Below, in pieces: positions 44,228-53,478 of a DNA stretch of 64,000 bases. Within the stretch, counting starts at the first letter, position 1; each line of letters begins with the position of its first letter. The translations under genes and the position numbers were made by a program. Origin of the DNA: MGBC163016 sp910588905 (GTDB lineage: Bacteria; Actinomycetota; Coriobacteriia; Coriobacteriales; Eggerthellaceae). Location of the stretch: positions 16,711 through 80,710 of the forward strand of contig CAPGDO010000010.1 in NCBI GenBank assembly GCA_948616985.1, in the 5' to 3' direction. The notes beneath the pieces are model-generated. The model was not told the DNA's origin and searched no databases. It saw nothing but the letters and a program-made list of their open reading frames with translations.

Positions 44228-46513
44228 TCAGAAACATAGAAACTCCGGCTCCTCCTCTCCCGGCCTGACCAAACCGACATCTGACTTGTAATAAATAGGC
44301 ACCGCGTATTCCTTAAGCACGTAAAATGGCTCCCGGTATTCGAGCACCTCTGCCTCCTGGTATTGACGCCGGAGCCAGCTGGGAACACTTACGCTATAGC
44401 GTTGAGCTTTCTTGGCGAGCAAGGCAACCTGGCTGGAAACACGCAGCTCTCTTGCTAGAGCGCGGCCGCCGTCACCGAAAGGCACGATGAGTGGCACTGT
44501 GTCTTCCTCGATGATGCGATAATCCAAGGATGTCTTTTCGAACGGAATGGTTTGAAACCCGTTTGAGAGGATGCTCGCCTTCGAAAGCGATTTGAATATG
44601 CCCTTCGCGTCCGTGCTCTCAGTCTGGTATCTTCGCTGGAAGAACGGCAGAACGAGCGACTCATCGACCCTCCCGCCGTTTTCGCCGATGAGGTCACGAG
44701 AAATGCTTCGCATTTTATCGAGCCACGGGCTTGTGCCCGATTGCTCGCCATCGACCAGCAAGTCAAAGACATGCACGCACCCCATCTGCCGCGAGCCCTC
44801 GCGATTGCACCTCCCTGCCGCCTGAACGATGGAGTCCATTCCCGCAATCTCCCGATAGACTTCGGGGAAGTCGATATCCACGCCGGCTTCGATGAGTTGG
44901 GTCGAAACCACGACGCAGCGTTCCTGTCGCTCCAGCCTGTCGCAGATGCTTTCGATAATTCGAGCTCTGTGATCGGGCGTCATGAAGGCACTCAGGTGAA
45001 AGATGCCGCCGGCTTCCGCATGCGCCCGATCCTCGATAACGCCTTGCTGCGTTGCTTGTTCAAGGAGGGCAAGATATGTCGCAAGAGCATTTCTTTTCGT
45101 CCCCACCACGCAAAGGGACTGATGGGAACTCGCCAACATGCGGGCAAGCTCCTCCACCTCAACCTCGCCGATCATGTCATAGTTGATGCGAGACCCGAAG
45201 GCCTCGTCGAACCCATTGCGATGGGTTACGATTTCTTGCGGTTGAGAGCCGTACGGCCACACCATGTCCAACGCAGGCTGAGTAGCGGAGCACAGGACGA
45301 TGCTTGTACCATAAGCGAAGGCAAGTTCTTCGAGCATGGCAAGGGATGGTTCCAGAAGCGAGTCGGGCAACGTTTGCGCCTCGTCCAAGATCACGACGCT
45401 TCTTACAATGTTGTGAACTTTTCGGCTCTTCGCTGGTTTGCTGGCGAAGAGCGATTCGAAGAACTGGACATTCGTCGTCACGACGATGGGAGCGTCCCAA
45501 TTCTGAGTTGCTAGCCGCGCTGCATAGCTTTCCTCGTCATCCATGTCCTCGAAGTCGTAGTTTGAGTGATGCTCGAGGACATTCTCACTACCGAAAATCT
45601 TTTTGAGTCGCGTTGCTGTTTGGCTGATGATTGCCGTAAAAGGTGCCACGACGATAATTCGCTCCATACCATTTGCTATTGCATGCTGCAACGCAAAAGC
45701 CATGCCGCTAAGCGTTTTGCCCCCGCCGGTCGGAACGGTGAGCGTGAAAAGGCCCTGAGGGCTCGTTCCAGCCTCAAGGCAATCGTCAAGAACAGCAAAC
45801 CGAGCTCGGTTGACAGGTGTGTCCTTGGCATCCATGCGCTCAATGTGACGCAAAAGCTTCTGAAGCATGCACTTCAAAGAGTCATGCTCACGCCGCTGGC
45901 GAGCCTCAGACGCTTCGGCATTCATCACGCATTCCGTATCCAATCCATCCGCATCCACGAGGCAGCTGAACAGCATACGAGCCAGGACATAGAACGAGAA
46001 GAAATTTGGATTGATGGGGTCATTGAATCTGTGTGATCTTCCGGGAACCGTAGGTAGTGGCAAGTCCTCTGCAGAAGGCAGCGTCAACTGACCCGTCGTC
46101 ACCAGGTCGAGGAAGCCGTCGTACGCTTCGATTTCGCTGTTCAGCCGTTGAGCGAGCGGTGTCCTGACGGAAGAATCGGCCATGTCGCTAGACCCCACCC
46201 CATTGGGCTGACCTCCATGGTGCCCAGCAAGAGCGTACGCCATCAGCATACCGCTGGCACCATATCGCTTCACCGCTTCAATTGCTCCAGCAGTCGAGTG
46301 GTCAACCCGTTGATGGTCGCCCGCTAGCCGCCTTTGGAACGCGGCGCTCGCTTTCCCAGCATCGTGGAGAACCCCAAGCGTGTGGCCCCATTGGGCCATG
46401 TCGAATTTCGACGCGAAGCTTGATGAAAGGTCGGCAACTGCATTCAGATGAACGGATAGGGGTTGCCATGTCGACTTATCAGATGATTCGCCATCAGTGT
46501 GAGCGTAGAGCAT
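44228..46513 (-). CDS. cas3: CRISPR-associated helicase-nuclease Cas3
   Basis: A 761-residue Cas3, first gene of the cas operon. I start it at the ATG ending at 46513 (MLYAHTDGES) behind GGGGAGGGG. The HD nuclease domain comes first (SVHLNAVAD, TLGVLHDAGKAS, DHSTAGA, AGHHGG), then the SF2 helicase with TVPTGGGKTLSGM (Walker A), VILDEAQTLP (Walker B), CSATQPALD and MDSIVQAAGRCNREG (motif VI). It degrades target DNA marked by Cascade. Confidence 0.97.
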   Translation of the reverse strand: MLYAHTDGESSDKSTWQPLSVHLNAVADLSSSFASKFDMAQWGHTLGVLHDAGKASAAFQRRLAGDHQRVDHSTAGAIEAVKRYGASGMLMAYALAGHHGGQPNGVGSSDMADSSVRTPLAQRLNSEIEAYDGFLDLVTTGQLTLPSAEDLPLPTVPGRSHRFNDPINPNFFSFYVLARMLFSCLVDADGLDTECVMNAEASEARQRREHDSLKCMLQKLLRHIERMDAKDTPVNRARFAVLDDCLEAGTSPQGLFTLTVPTGGGKTLSGMAFALQHAIANGMERIIVVAPFTAIISQTATRLKKIFGSENVLEHHSNYDFEDMDDEESYAARLATQNWDAPIVVTTNVQFFESLFASKPAKSRKVHNIVRSVVILDEAQTLPDSLLEPSLAMLEELAFAYGTSIVLCSATQPALDMVWPYGSQPQEIVTHRNGFDEAFGSRINYDMIGEVEVEELARMLASSHQSLCVVGTKRNALATYLALLEQATQQGVIEDRAHAEAGGIFHLSAFMTPDHRARIIESICDRLERQERCVVVSTQLIEAGVDIDFPEVYREIAGMDSIVQAAGRCNREGSRQMGCVHVFDLLVDGEQSGTSPWLDKMRSISRDLIGENGGRVDESLVLPFFQRRYQTESTDAKGIFKSLSKASILSNGFQTIPFEKTSLDYRIIEEDTVPLIVPFGDGGRALARELRVSSQVALLAKKAQRYSVSVPSWLRRQYQEAEVLEYREPFYVLKEYAVPIYYKSDVGLVRPGEEEPEFLCF

Positions 46514-46564
46514 TTCAATCCCCTCCCCGTCGTTACCCACTCCCGGCCTGTCACAATGCTTAAT

Positions 46565-46593
46565 ATATCACATTTAGAAGTATATATGTACAA
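46565..46593 (-). promoter_or_regulatory. Candidate cas operon promoter containing a CreR-type target
   Basis: On the minus strand, TTGTAC (46593-46588) and TGATAT (46570-46565) with 17-bp spacing are the best -35/-10 pair upstream of cas3. Between them on the plus strand lies AGAAGTATATATG (46576-46588), preceded by TTT, which matches the first 13 bases of the spacer-like segment at 46670 except at position 6. The promoter call itself is tentative. Confidence 0.5.
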
Positions 46594-46611
46594 ATTCGAA
46601 ATTCTCTTTTG

Positions 46612-46709
46612 TAAATATGCGAAGGGGACCAGCTTCGGCCCCCTTCGCAATCCAACCCATATATTCTTCTATTTCAACCCACGTCCCCCAGTTCATAGAA
46701 GAGGACGAC
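46612..46709 (-). ncRNA. Candidate crRNA-like cas-regulating RNA (CreR/CreA type)
   Basis: Predicted to start at about 46709 (GTCGTCC...). The first ~39 nt are a degenerate type I-C repeat: a short GTCC/GGAC stem and the ending GTGGGTTGAAAT (array repeats end TGCGGGTTGAAAC). The following spacer-like part begins AGAAGAATATATGGG. A stem GCGAAGGGG / CCCCTTCGC (46648-46619) followed by ATATTT may end the RNA. No second repeat is seen. An extended -10 promoter lies just upstream. This matches the general layout of crRNA-like RNAs that guide Cascade to repress cas promoters; transcription and function are inferred. Confidence 0.6.
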
Positions 46710-46715
46710 GAGTTC

Positions 46716-46723
46716 ATTGTAGC
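46716..46723 (-). promoter_or_regulatory. Extended -10 promoter of the candidate CreR RNA
   Basis: Minus-strand TGCTACAAT (TG-N-TACAAT; hexamer 46721-46716). It places the start of transcription at about 46709, at the GTC that begins the degenerate repeat. A TTGACA lies too far upstream (28-bp spacing), so the extended -10 would be the main element. Confidence 0.55.
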
Positions 46724-47095
46724 AGGGCAGCCGTATTTCAACATATCACTGTCAACAACGAAGGGTGTACCGAATTCAGTACACTCTTTCCACTCAATAT
46801 AGCATCATGAGCGATTGCGTTTTACGAAGGTCTCAGATTCAATCGAGTGCAACATCATGCCAGGTTTGACCTAGCGTATCGGCTTTTTGCTGCAGCCGAC
46901 ACAAATCAGGACGCACTAGGTGATTATCGTAACCGAGCCTCAACATACCGACATACAATATGAGAGCAACACCCAACGAAGAAGCGCCCCTCCCTGCATC
47001 CGCCGCGATAGGAGACGAAAGCTTGTAAACACATCAGCGCAACCATGAATCGATTAGAAATTGCATTCACTCCACCAGTTGATTAGGAGAATCAT

Positions 47096-48010
47096 ATGAA
47101 CAGCAAGGCCATTCATCGTTGCCTACACGTGCTCGACCTGCAGAAGTCGCTCGACTTCTACGAGCAGGCGCTCGGCATGACCGAGATCCGTCGCATGGGC
47201 CCCGAAGATGGCTCGTGGGTCAACGCGTTCATCGGCAGCGACGCCTGCGGGTTCCAGCTGGAGCTCACGTGGAACCGCGGCCGCACCGAGCCTTACGACA
47301 ACGGCGGCCGCGATTCGCACCTCGCGTTCACCGTACCCGACTACGACGCCGCCCATGCGCTGCACGAGCAGATGGACTGCCTTTGCCATGAGAACGAGAA
47401 GATGGGGCTGTACTTCATCGAGGACCCCGACGGGTGCTGGCTGGAGATCCTACCCGAGAAGGCCGAGTTCGCGCCCCAGCCCGGCGTGGACGTGCTAGCC
47501 GCTCTGACGGACAGATGCAGCATACGGAAGTATTCAGGGGAACCCGTGCCGCAGGAACTGCTGGACCGGATCGTGCGCGCCGGATTGGTTTCCGCGTCAG
47601 GACGTAGACGCCGTCCTTGGGAGCTCGTTGTCGTGCGCGACCGCGACACGCTGAGCAAGCTTGCCGAATGCCGCGATTCGGGCGCGACGATGCTGGCTGG
47701 CGCCGATACAGCCATCGTGGTGCTCGGCAACCCCGAGGTCGCCGACACCTGGATCGAGGACTGCTCCATCGTCATGGCGAACATGCACTTGGAAGCGTCC
47801 GCCTCAGGCGTTGGGAGCTGCTGGATTCAGGGCCGCATGCGCATGGCCGCCGATGGCCGGTCAACCCAGGACTATGTGTCCGAGCTGCTTGGCGTCCCCG
47901 AGCCGTGGCAGCTCGAAGCCATCCTCTCGCTCGGCATGCCAGAGGACCAAACCGAGCACCGCGAGTTCGACGAAACCCTGCTGGAGAAAGTGCACAGCGA
48001 ACGGTTTTAG
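47096..48010 (+). CDS. VOC (glyoxalase-like) - nitroreductase fusion protein
   Basis: A 304-residue two-domain protein. Residues ~1-125 are a vicinal-oxygen-chelate domain (HRCLHVLDLQKSLDFYEQALG, DSHLAFTVPDYDAAH, YFIEDPDGCWLEILP), like lactoylglutathione lyase. Residues ~137-300 are an FMN-dependent nitroreductase (RCSIRKYSGEPVPQELLDRIV, ASGRRRRPWELVVV, EDCSIVMANMHLEASASGVGSCW). The GC-rich codon use differs from its AT-rich neighbours. The fusion suggests sequential work on one oxidised or carbonyl compound, but no substrate is visible. Confidence 0.85.
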   Translation: MNSKAIHRCLHVLDLQKSLDFYEQALGMTEIRRMGPEDGSWVNAFIGSDACGFQLELTWNRGRTEPYDNGGRDSHLAFTVPDYDAAHALHEQMDCLCHENEKMGLYFIEDPDGCWLEILPEKAEFAPQPGVDVLAALTDRCSIRKYSGEPVPQELLDRIVRAGLVSASGRRRRPWELVVVRDRDTLSKLAECRDSGATMLAGADTAIVVLGNPEVADTWIEDCSIVMANMHLEASASGVGSCWIQGRMRMAADGRSTQDYVSELLGVPEPWQLEAILSLGMPEDQTEHREFDETLLEKVHSERF

Positions 48011-48123
48011 AACCATTTACCCCTCCCTATCGATTAAGCCGTCGCTACCGAGCAAGCCAATTTTGTCAACATCAATTAGCGTCCAATGCTGATATATGGA
48101 GAACGCTAAGAGAGAACACTCCG

Positions 48124-48554
48124 ATGGAAATCGTTGAATGGGATGACACCAATCTGCCATACTCAGCGCGAAGAAATCGCGAAGTTTTTGCCAATATGGT
48201 CTTGCTATGCACAATGCAAAATGCCTAGAAAAGCAGCTTTGCATCATGTTGGCACTTGCAAATCCAGAATACTTCACATTGCTTCCCGCCGAACAAAACG
48301 ATCTGTTTGACATATGCCTTAGCAAGACAACGGGTAGCGCATGGTTGAAACTAAAAGAGGTCGTTCCATTTTCTGGAGACCTGCATCAACGAATAGGGGA
48401 TGCAAAAATCCAGCGCAACTACCTTGCCCACGATTACTTCTGGGTAAATGCGATTCCCCTCACTATCGATTCGAGTCAAGAGTCGATGATCCGAGAATTG
48501 ACCGAAACAACAGAAGCCTTTAATGAGCTTGACGCTGAATTGGACTGTCAATAA
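48124..48554 (+). pseudogene. Probable frameshifted hypothetical gene
   Basis: A 34-residue ORF (MEIVEWDDTNLPYSARRNRE, stop at 48226-48228) overlaps a second ORF in another frame (48207-48554, MHNAKCLEKQLCIMLALANP). The first ends in helix-like sequence that the second appears to continue, so one gene of about 140 codons with a frameshift near 48205 is likely. No family is recognised. Alternatively only the 115-residue second ORF is real. Confidence 0.45.
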
Positions 48555-48999
48555 GGATTATTTGCGATCTGATAAGCTTCTTGCGCGTTAGCATTCGGAA
48601 CAATCTTTCCCATTGGGATGCAACGGCACAAGTAAGTATATTCACATCAAATCCATTCGCTCTCGCGCTAAGAGCTGTGTATTTTACGCACCAATTCCCA
48701 TCAGCTCCGATCAGATCAACTGCTTCCACTCCCATAGAGCACAGCTTCGACAAAAGATCGGGATTAGAAAAGGCATCCATCTTCCTTTTTATGAGCACAT
48801 TGTCAGATACCACATCCAAACCATCGACAAATTTAGCTTCATGCGACTCATTCTTAAATTTGCTGCAATTGTAAATATAGATAACGTCTCCTGGATCATA
48901 TTTTGAGATTACGGCATTTGCACTTTCGATAAGAGAGCCACTCCTATTTACAGCAACAACATTCGACTGAATATCAATAACGAGAAGAGATCGTTTCAT
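48520..48999 (-). CDS. Isochorismatase-like cysteine hydrolase
   Basis: A 159-residue protein of the isochorismatase superfamily. KRSLLVIDIQSNVV supplies the catalytic Asp, LIKRKMDAFSNPDLLSKL the Lys region, and DLIGADGNWCVKYTALSARANGF the block with the nucleophilic Cys before the conserved T-A-x-x-A helix. The usual loop is shortened. The substrate is unknown. Its end overlaps the convergent gene at 48554 by about 35 bp. Confidence 0.75.
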   Translation of the reverse strand: MKRSLLVIDIQSNVVAVNRSGSLIESANAVISKYDPGDVIYIYNCSKFKNESHEAKFVDGLDVVSDNVLIKRKMDAFSNPDLLSKLCSMGVEAVDLIGADGNWCVKYTALSARANGFDVNILTCAVASQWERLFRMLTRKKLIRSQIILIDSPIQRQAH

Positions 49000-49322
49000 G
49001 ACATAAACCTTTCATTTTTAAAAAGTTGCATTTGGTGATAGCGCAAACGGGCAGATGGCATTGAGGACATATACCGACTAACTTATATGCAACGCAAACA
49101 GCTTTTGAGCAGCTAGGATGTATATGAGCAACTTTTTGAAGAATATAGACGTATTACCTGTGTATTCCCATACCCTACGTTCAGCCAACTGTACAGTCAC
49201 ACGCCGAATAAGGCCTTCTGTCAGGAAACAAGACGAAGCGAGCTTTGCGTCTTTGCCTCATCCGGGGATACTGGCACTAATTCCAATAAATGGTATAAGA
49301 TTAAATGTTGGGTACGCCTAGA
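49000..49322. other. Gene-free 323-bp stretch
   Basis: AT-rich, with only short, unconvincing reading frames. No repeat or hairpin stands out. It presumably holds the promoter of the isochorismatase-like gene. Confidence 0.4.
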
Positions 49323-50309
49323 TTAGCGGTCACGATATGTATTCACCAAATGTCGCACCCGCTTCTCCCAGCCCTCTCGATGAACAACACGTTCATAGTT
49401 GCCAGGATTGCCCAACAGCTCAATGCGACTTTTCTTACTGAGCTCCTCCCAGTCCTCGTGCATTACATAAATGGCATTTCCGATTCGCATATTCTCAAAA
49501 ACAACAAGATTATCTGAAAACTTTGCACCGAAGTATGCACTGGAAGCTAGATTCGTGCCTCGTATGTAGCATTCAGGATGCAGCGCCTCCAGCAACTCTA
49601 TGCGCTCCCGAATAAGCTTTTTCGAGCAAGAGGAAGATCCGTCGGCGATGCGACGTATTATTTCGACTTCCGATGTTCCTGGCGGAAAGATCTCCCACGA
49701 AACACTACGTTGCTTGATAAGGTCTTCCATAGTAGCATCAGCACGTATGATGTCAGCGCAGCCGGCGGTTTCTTGCAAGAGGTTAATTCCCATGAATAAT
49801 TGACGATTGAAATCAGGGTCATGGGGTTCAAAAACATAATCCATACTGAAAGCCAATTGTATCGGTTCGCCACCAGAAGGGTTTTCAATCAAGGAGGTTG
49901 AAATCGAAGCTTCCAATGGACCGATTAATTCTCTCTGATAGCATTCCCGATACTGTCCCATCTCATGTGTGCCACGAGAATAGTCACCGAAATTTGGAAC
50001 CTCGACCGAAAAATATCGCGATACCTTAGGAAGATCTTTTCTAAGAATTACCCATCCTTCAATGTTCCTGCGCGCCCAAACACCATTACTAGCAGGCGGC
50101 ATGATGGGCTCTGAGGGTATATGTAGTACTTGGGCAGGGTCAAAATGAATCTCCAGCGGCGAAAGATGCCCTTCTCTAATTTGCTCCTGGGGGACATACC
50201 GAGTAGCTGCAACCTTCAAAGGGATACCTTCATACTCTTCCAACTTATTGAGGATCGCTTCGGGTAGCTTACAATAGCTTTTCTTCCAGGGCCGTTTCGG
50301 GTACACCAT
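49323..50309 (-). CDS. Uncharacterised protein in defence neighbourhood
   Basis: A 328-residue soluble protein (MVYPKRPWKKSYCKLPEAIL). The C-terminal third is the most family-like: NLVVFENMRIGNAIYVMHED, WEELSKKSRIELL and RVVHREGWEKRVRHLV. I have seen this C-terminal pattern in proteins of unknown function and cannot assign an activity. It is 286 bp downstream of the GIY-YIG/DUF2075 helicase on the same strand, and the two may form one system. Confidence 0.55.
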   Translation of the reverse strand: MVYPKRPWKKSYCKLPEAILNKLEEYEGIPLKVAATRYVPQEQIREGHLSPLEIHFDPAQVLHIPSEPIMPPASNGVWARRNIEGWVILRKDLPKVSRYFSVEVPNFGDYSRGTHEMGQYRECYQRELIGPLEASISTSLIENPSGGEPIQLAFSMDYVFEPHDPDFNRQLFMGINLLQETAGCADIIRADATMEDLIKQRSVSWEIFPPGTSEVEIIRRIADGSSSCSKKLIRERIELLEALHPECYIRGTNLASSAYFGAKFSDNLVVFENMRIGNAIYVMHEDWEELSKKSRIELLGNPGNYERVVHREGWEKRVRHLVNTYRDR

Positions 50310-50595
50310 TTCCTTCTCCTAATCCTCGGTGGTTAACATATCAAATCACGAATAAAATATGTAGTATATGCACAAAGCTTTTACACTATATATAGGTTAT
50401 GTGCAATTAGAAGAATAAACAAGAGCAAGCCATAAGCTATCGTAAGGGAATATCACCAAGATTCTCATTGCCCTAGAAGTGACTCTGAAAATAAACGAGC
50501 AATAATCTTATTTTGAGGGTATTTCAATAAGACCAAGGATTACGCGGTCTTTCTCTGCCTACTTATCCTGCAGTCGCTTCATCCTCTCGCGACTA

Positions 50596-52296
50596 TCAGC
50601 ATACAGCCGGAAAGAGCCACCTTAGGTATTTTCGCAGTTCTGGATTCACTACATAGATATGAGTACCATAAATGCCCCGCGTCAGCAGTACGTAGTAGAT
50701 GTTCTTGATATACCGCGTCAGTTCTTCTTGTGTTGTCGCCGCATACCCATTCCGGTCGAAGTAGCTTGAGCGGTTCGCCTCTAGCTGTCCTGTCTTCGGA
50801 TTGAAGACGATATCATCGCCGATGATCACAAAAGCATTACTGAGATCATAACCTTGGATCGAATGGATGCATCCCACCTCGTGCGCAATCTGAGGATCTT
50901 CGGCACCCCTTCCGACCCAATTGTCATAGGTGCAATTCCAGCGCAATCCTATACCATCTATCTCAATGTCACACAACTCAGGATCCGATGATCCTTTCGT
51001 CTTCCATTTCCAAGCATACCCTGCGATCATTCGGCTCATGCTATGTTCGATAAGGGCACGATCAAAGCTCTCTACAAAGCCACGAAAATCCTCATGAAGT
51101 ACAACATCATATCCATCGAAACTCCGAGGAACAGGATTCTCCCCTTCCAAGATCGCCCGGATGAACTCAAGGTAATCCTTACCCCCTTTGACGCGCATCT
51201 GGCTATCAAGGGAGATGCTATCTTGGAGCGCATTGCCTAAAGCCTGAGAGATCTGCTGGCCACTCAAGCACGAGGGAACCACTACCTGCAACGGATCATA
51301 GAAGAAGATGGGAAGTTTCGCCTGATCAAGGATCCAATCCATCTGGGTTGCTTCCTTAGGCAAACCCAGCTGCTGGTTCACGCGGTCATAGTTCCCAAAC
51401 TGCGTACCAAGATTCTTGCGCTGTTTCAACCGGTGAGCCTCATCAACCAAAAGGATGTCAAAGCACTTTCTCTTCCCCTGCTCGTAGCCATACTTCGGCT
51501 TCACAAGGTCGGCTGGTCCGATAACATCATCTGGTCCTATACCACTAACGCCATGCAGAGTCTTGCGCAGCGTATTCCTGAGAGATGTCACCGGCTCAAC
51601 AAGGCGCAGGTTCAGCGACGTGTACCTTGGGTCATCGCGAAGGGCCTTGAGAAGATAGATGGCAAGGATCGTCTTTCCAGTGCCGGGCATGCCTTCAATG
51701 ACGATCGGCTCTGCATTCTCGAAGCCATTATCTATGGCCGCAAGTATCTTATCCAGAGCAACCCGCTGATCTGGCGTCAAACCCTTATAGGGGGAATATT
51801 TGAAGACCTCCGATTCCTCTATTTCGTCAATGCTATGAACGGCCAGCTCCAAGCGCCGCAGCTCATCCCATAGATCCTCGAACATATCAGCATATTGCTT
51901 CTTCGAGAAATAGTTGGAATCGGTCATTCCCTCATTCTTATTCGTCAGGCGATACTTGCCATCCGCATGAAGTAGACCTATGAGCCGATGTTCGTAATCC
52001 GTGATGACCGACATATTGAACTCGTCGTGATAGATGACATTGGCCATTGTGAAATCGCGCTTCTCCTCACTAGCGCCATGCTGATCCATGCGATTCGCAA
52101 CGCTGGTCGTTTGCCCGACATAAGCGGAGTGCTCGTTCGCGAGGATGTAAACCATCGGCCAGTCGATTATGCGATCCTCTGCGATATCAAGAACGGCTAC
52201 ATCTAAGTGCTCTCTCGGCTTGAAGGGAAAGCTATCAATAACAAAAGGTGAACCTAGCGGCTGACCTCCCGATGCGCTTGTCTGGATTACCGTCAT
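50596..52296 (-). CDS. GIY-YIG nuclease - DUF2075 superfamily helicase fusion
   Basis: A 566-residue protein. Residues ~45-110 form a GIY-YIG-like nuclease (WPMVYILANEHSAYVGQT...RMDQH). The rest is a P-loop helicase/ATPase of the DUF2075 (Schlafen-like/UvrD-related) group: VIEGMPGTGKTILAIYLL (Walker A, about residue 197), CFDILLVDEAHRLKQR (Walker B), DSQMRVKGG and the late VGCIHSIQGYDLSNAFVIIGDD and YYVLLTRG motifs. GIY-YIG/DUF2075 proteins are frequent in defence islands, consistent with the surroundings. The target is unknown. Confidence 0.85.
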   Translation of the reverse strand: MTVIQTSASGGQPLGSPFVIDSFPFKPREHLDVAVLDIAEDRIIDWPMVYILANEHSAYVGQTTSVANRMDQHGASEEKRDFTMANVIYHDEFNMSVITDYEHRLIGLLHADGKYRLTNKNEGMTDSNYFSKKQYADMFEDLWDELRRLELAVHSIDEIEESEVFKYSPYKGLTPDQRVALDKILAAIDNGFENAEPIVIEGMPGTGKTILAIYLLKALRDDPRYTSLNLRLVEPVTSLRNTLRKTLHGVSGIGPDDVIGPADLVKPKYGYEQGKRKCFDILLVDEAHRLKQRKNLGTQFGNYDRVNQQLGLPKEATQMDWILDQAKLPIFFYDPLQVVVPSCLSGQQISQALGNALQDSISLDSQMRVKGGKDYLEFIRAILEGENPVPRSFDGYDVVLHEDFRGFVESFDRALIEHSMSRMIAGYAWKWKTKGSSDPELCDIEIDGIGLRWNCTYDNWVGRGAEDPQIAHEVGCIHSIQGYDLSNAFVIIGDDIVFNPKTGQLEANRSSYFDRNGYAATTQEELTRYIKNIYYVLLTRGIYGTHIYVVNPELRKYLRWLFPAVC

Positions 52297-52474
52297 ACCC
52301 TCTTCCTAAAGAATTATGTATCGAAGACATTATAGTCACTGGTAAGTATGCGCATTAAATGTATGGCTTAAAGCATTCTGATCAGACTCTATTCAGTCTT
52401 GCCGCCATTAGGCGCGATATGATGCACGAATCATGATATTCAAAATAGTTGGCCGAGACTGAAAGGAACTCAAA

Positions 52475-53095
52475 TTGTCACTCATTGACTTTATCTCAGA
52501 AATAATCTGTAGCTCCATTGCTGAGGGGTGGACAGTCTTTTGGTCCAATATCGATAAACTTGCCTTCTTGGCAACTGTTGCTGCTGTAATCATCTCGTTA
52601 TGGCAAATCCGACGCGAATCTAAGCTGCGAATTGAACGCGAAGACAAAGCGATTGCGCAGCATGTCGCTGCCTGGACAGAGTCAAGTGCGCACTTGCATG
52701 CAAAGCGCCCCATTGACCAGTATCACGCTTATGAACCCGCGATAATACAAAATGACAGCAAAACTCCGATTTACGATGTAGTGCTAAGTATCGTTGGACT
52801 ATACGGAGCCGGACCAAGCAAAGAAGGTGAGAATTGCGGCAGCGAATACGATTGCCGCTGTCTCGTGGTAGAGATACCGCCAGGACTCTGGGGCCTGTGG
52901 ATTCCAACAGGAGGGTCTGGAATGGGAGTTATAACGGCAATAGAAATCGCATTCCGCGACTCGCGCGGAAAGTGCTGGATAAGACGCGGAAATGGGGACC
53001 TTGTTTCGATTGACAAGAATCCGCTTGATTATTACTCAGTACCCTTACCCCCATTATGGAATACCGTCGAAAGGCTACTGGCAAAAACAAATTAG
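52475..53095 (+). CDS. Membrane-anchored hypothetical protein
   Basis: A 206-residue protein. One hydrophobic helix at about residues 28-43 (LAFLATVAAVIISLWQI) is followed by a basic coiled stretch (RRESKLRIEREDKA) and a C-terminal beta-rich domain with a Gly-rich VEIPPGLWGLWIPTGGSG segment. No family is assigned. This one-helix plus soluble domain layout is common in defence islands. It is divergent from the GIY-YIG/DUF2075 gene (178 bp between). Confidence 0.55.
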   Translation: MSLIDFISEIICSSIAEGWTVFWSNIDKLAFLATVAAVIISLWQIRRESKLRIEREDKAIAQHVAAWTESSAHLHAKRPIDQYHAYEPAIIQNDSKTPIYDVVLSIVGLYGAGPSKEGENCGSEYDCRCLVVEIPPGLWGLWIPTGGSGMGVITAIEIAFRDSRGKCWIRRGNGDLVSIDKNPLDYYSVPLPPLWNTVERLLAKTN

Positions 53096-53478
53096 TGGAT
53101 AAGCCATACAGCGATTGATTCGCTACCAGGAACTCAAAGCGCGCATACAGCGCTGGGTTTGAATAAACACATGAATCGTTCCAAAACGTTCATCACCGGC
53201 TTTCAGACATACTCCCCCCCCCAAAAAAAAATTGCCATCGTTTCGATTGCTTGACTCTTCTATAAAATCGAGACCATTAACGTGATTCAGTAAATCAGCC
53301 CCATCCACTCAATTAACCTCTTTGTTCAGTTAAAATGAACTGAATTATTTACAAGAACAATTCCCTGATTGGTCGATATAGTCAAAAGACAACTGAGTAT
53401 TCTGAAACGCCCCGTTTTCTCTTGTAGATTACAACTTGATGCCCCCTGCGGAGTACTCTTCTTTGGCATCCGTCCACA
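53096..53478. other. Gene-free 383-bp stretch with C and A homopolymers
   Basis: No convincing gene. At about 53213-53230 an 8-C run is followed by nine A's, interrupted by AA, which is prone to slippage. The region is AT-rich. Confidence 0.4.

Noticed and set aside
46501..46530. Another repeat-like end (GGGGATTGAAAT) at the cas3 start codon
   Set aside because: It resembles the end of type I-C repeats, but it has no 5' half or hairpin, and its GGGGAGGGG serves as the ribosome-binding site. Most likely chance.
53213..53230. C8/A9 homopolymer run as a possible phase-variation switch
   Set aside because: It lies in non-coding DNA with no convincing gene or promoter whose frame or spacing it could alter.
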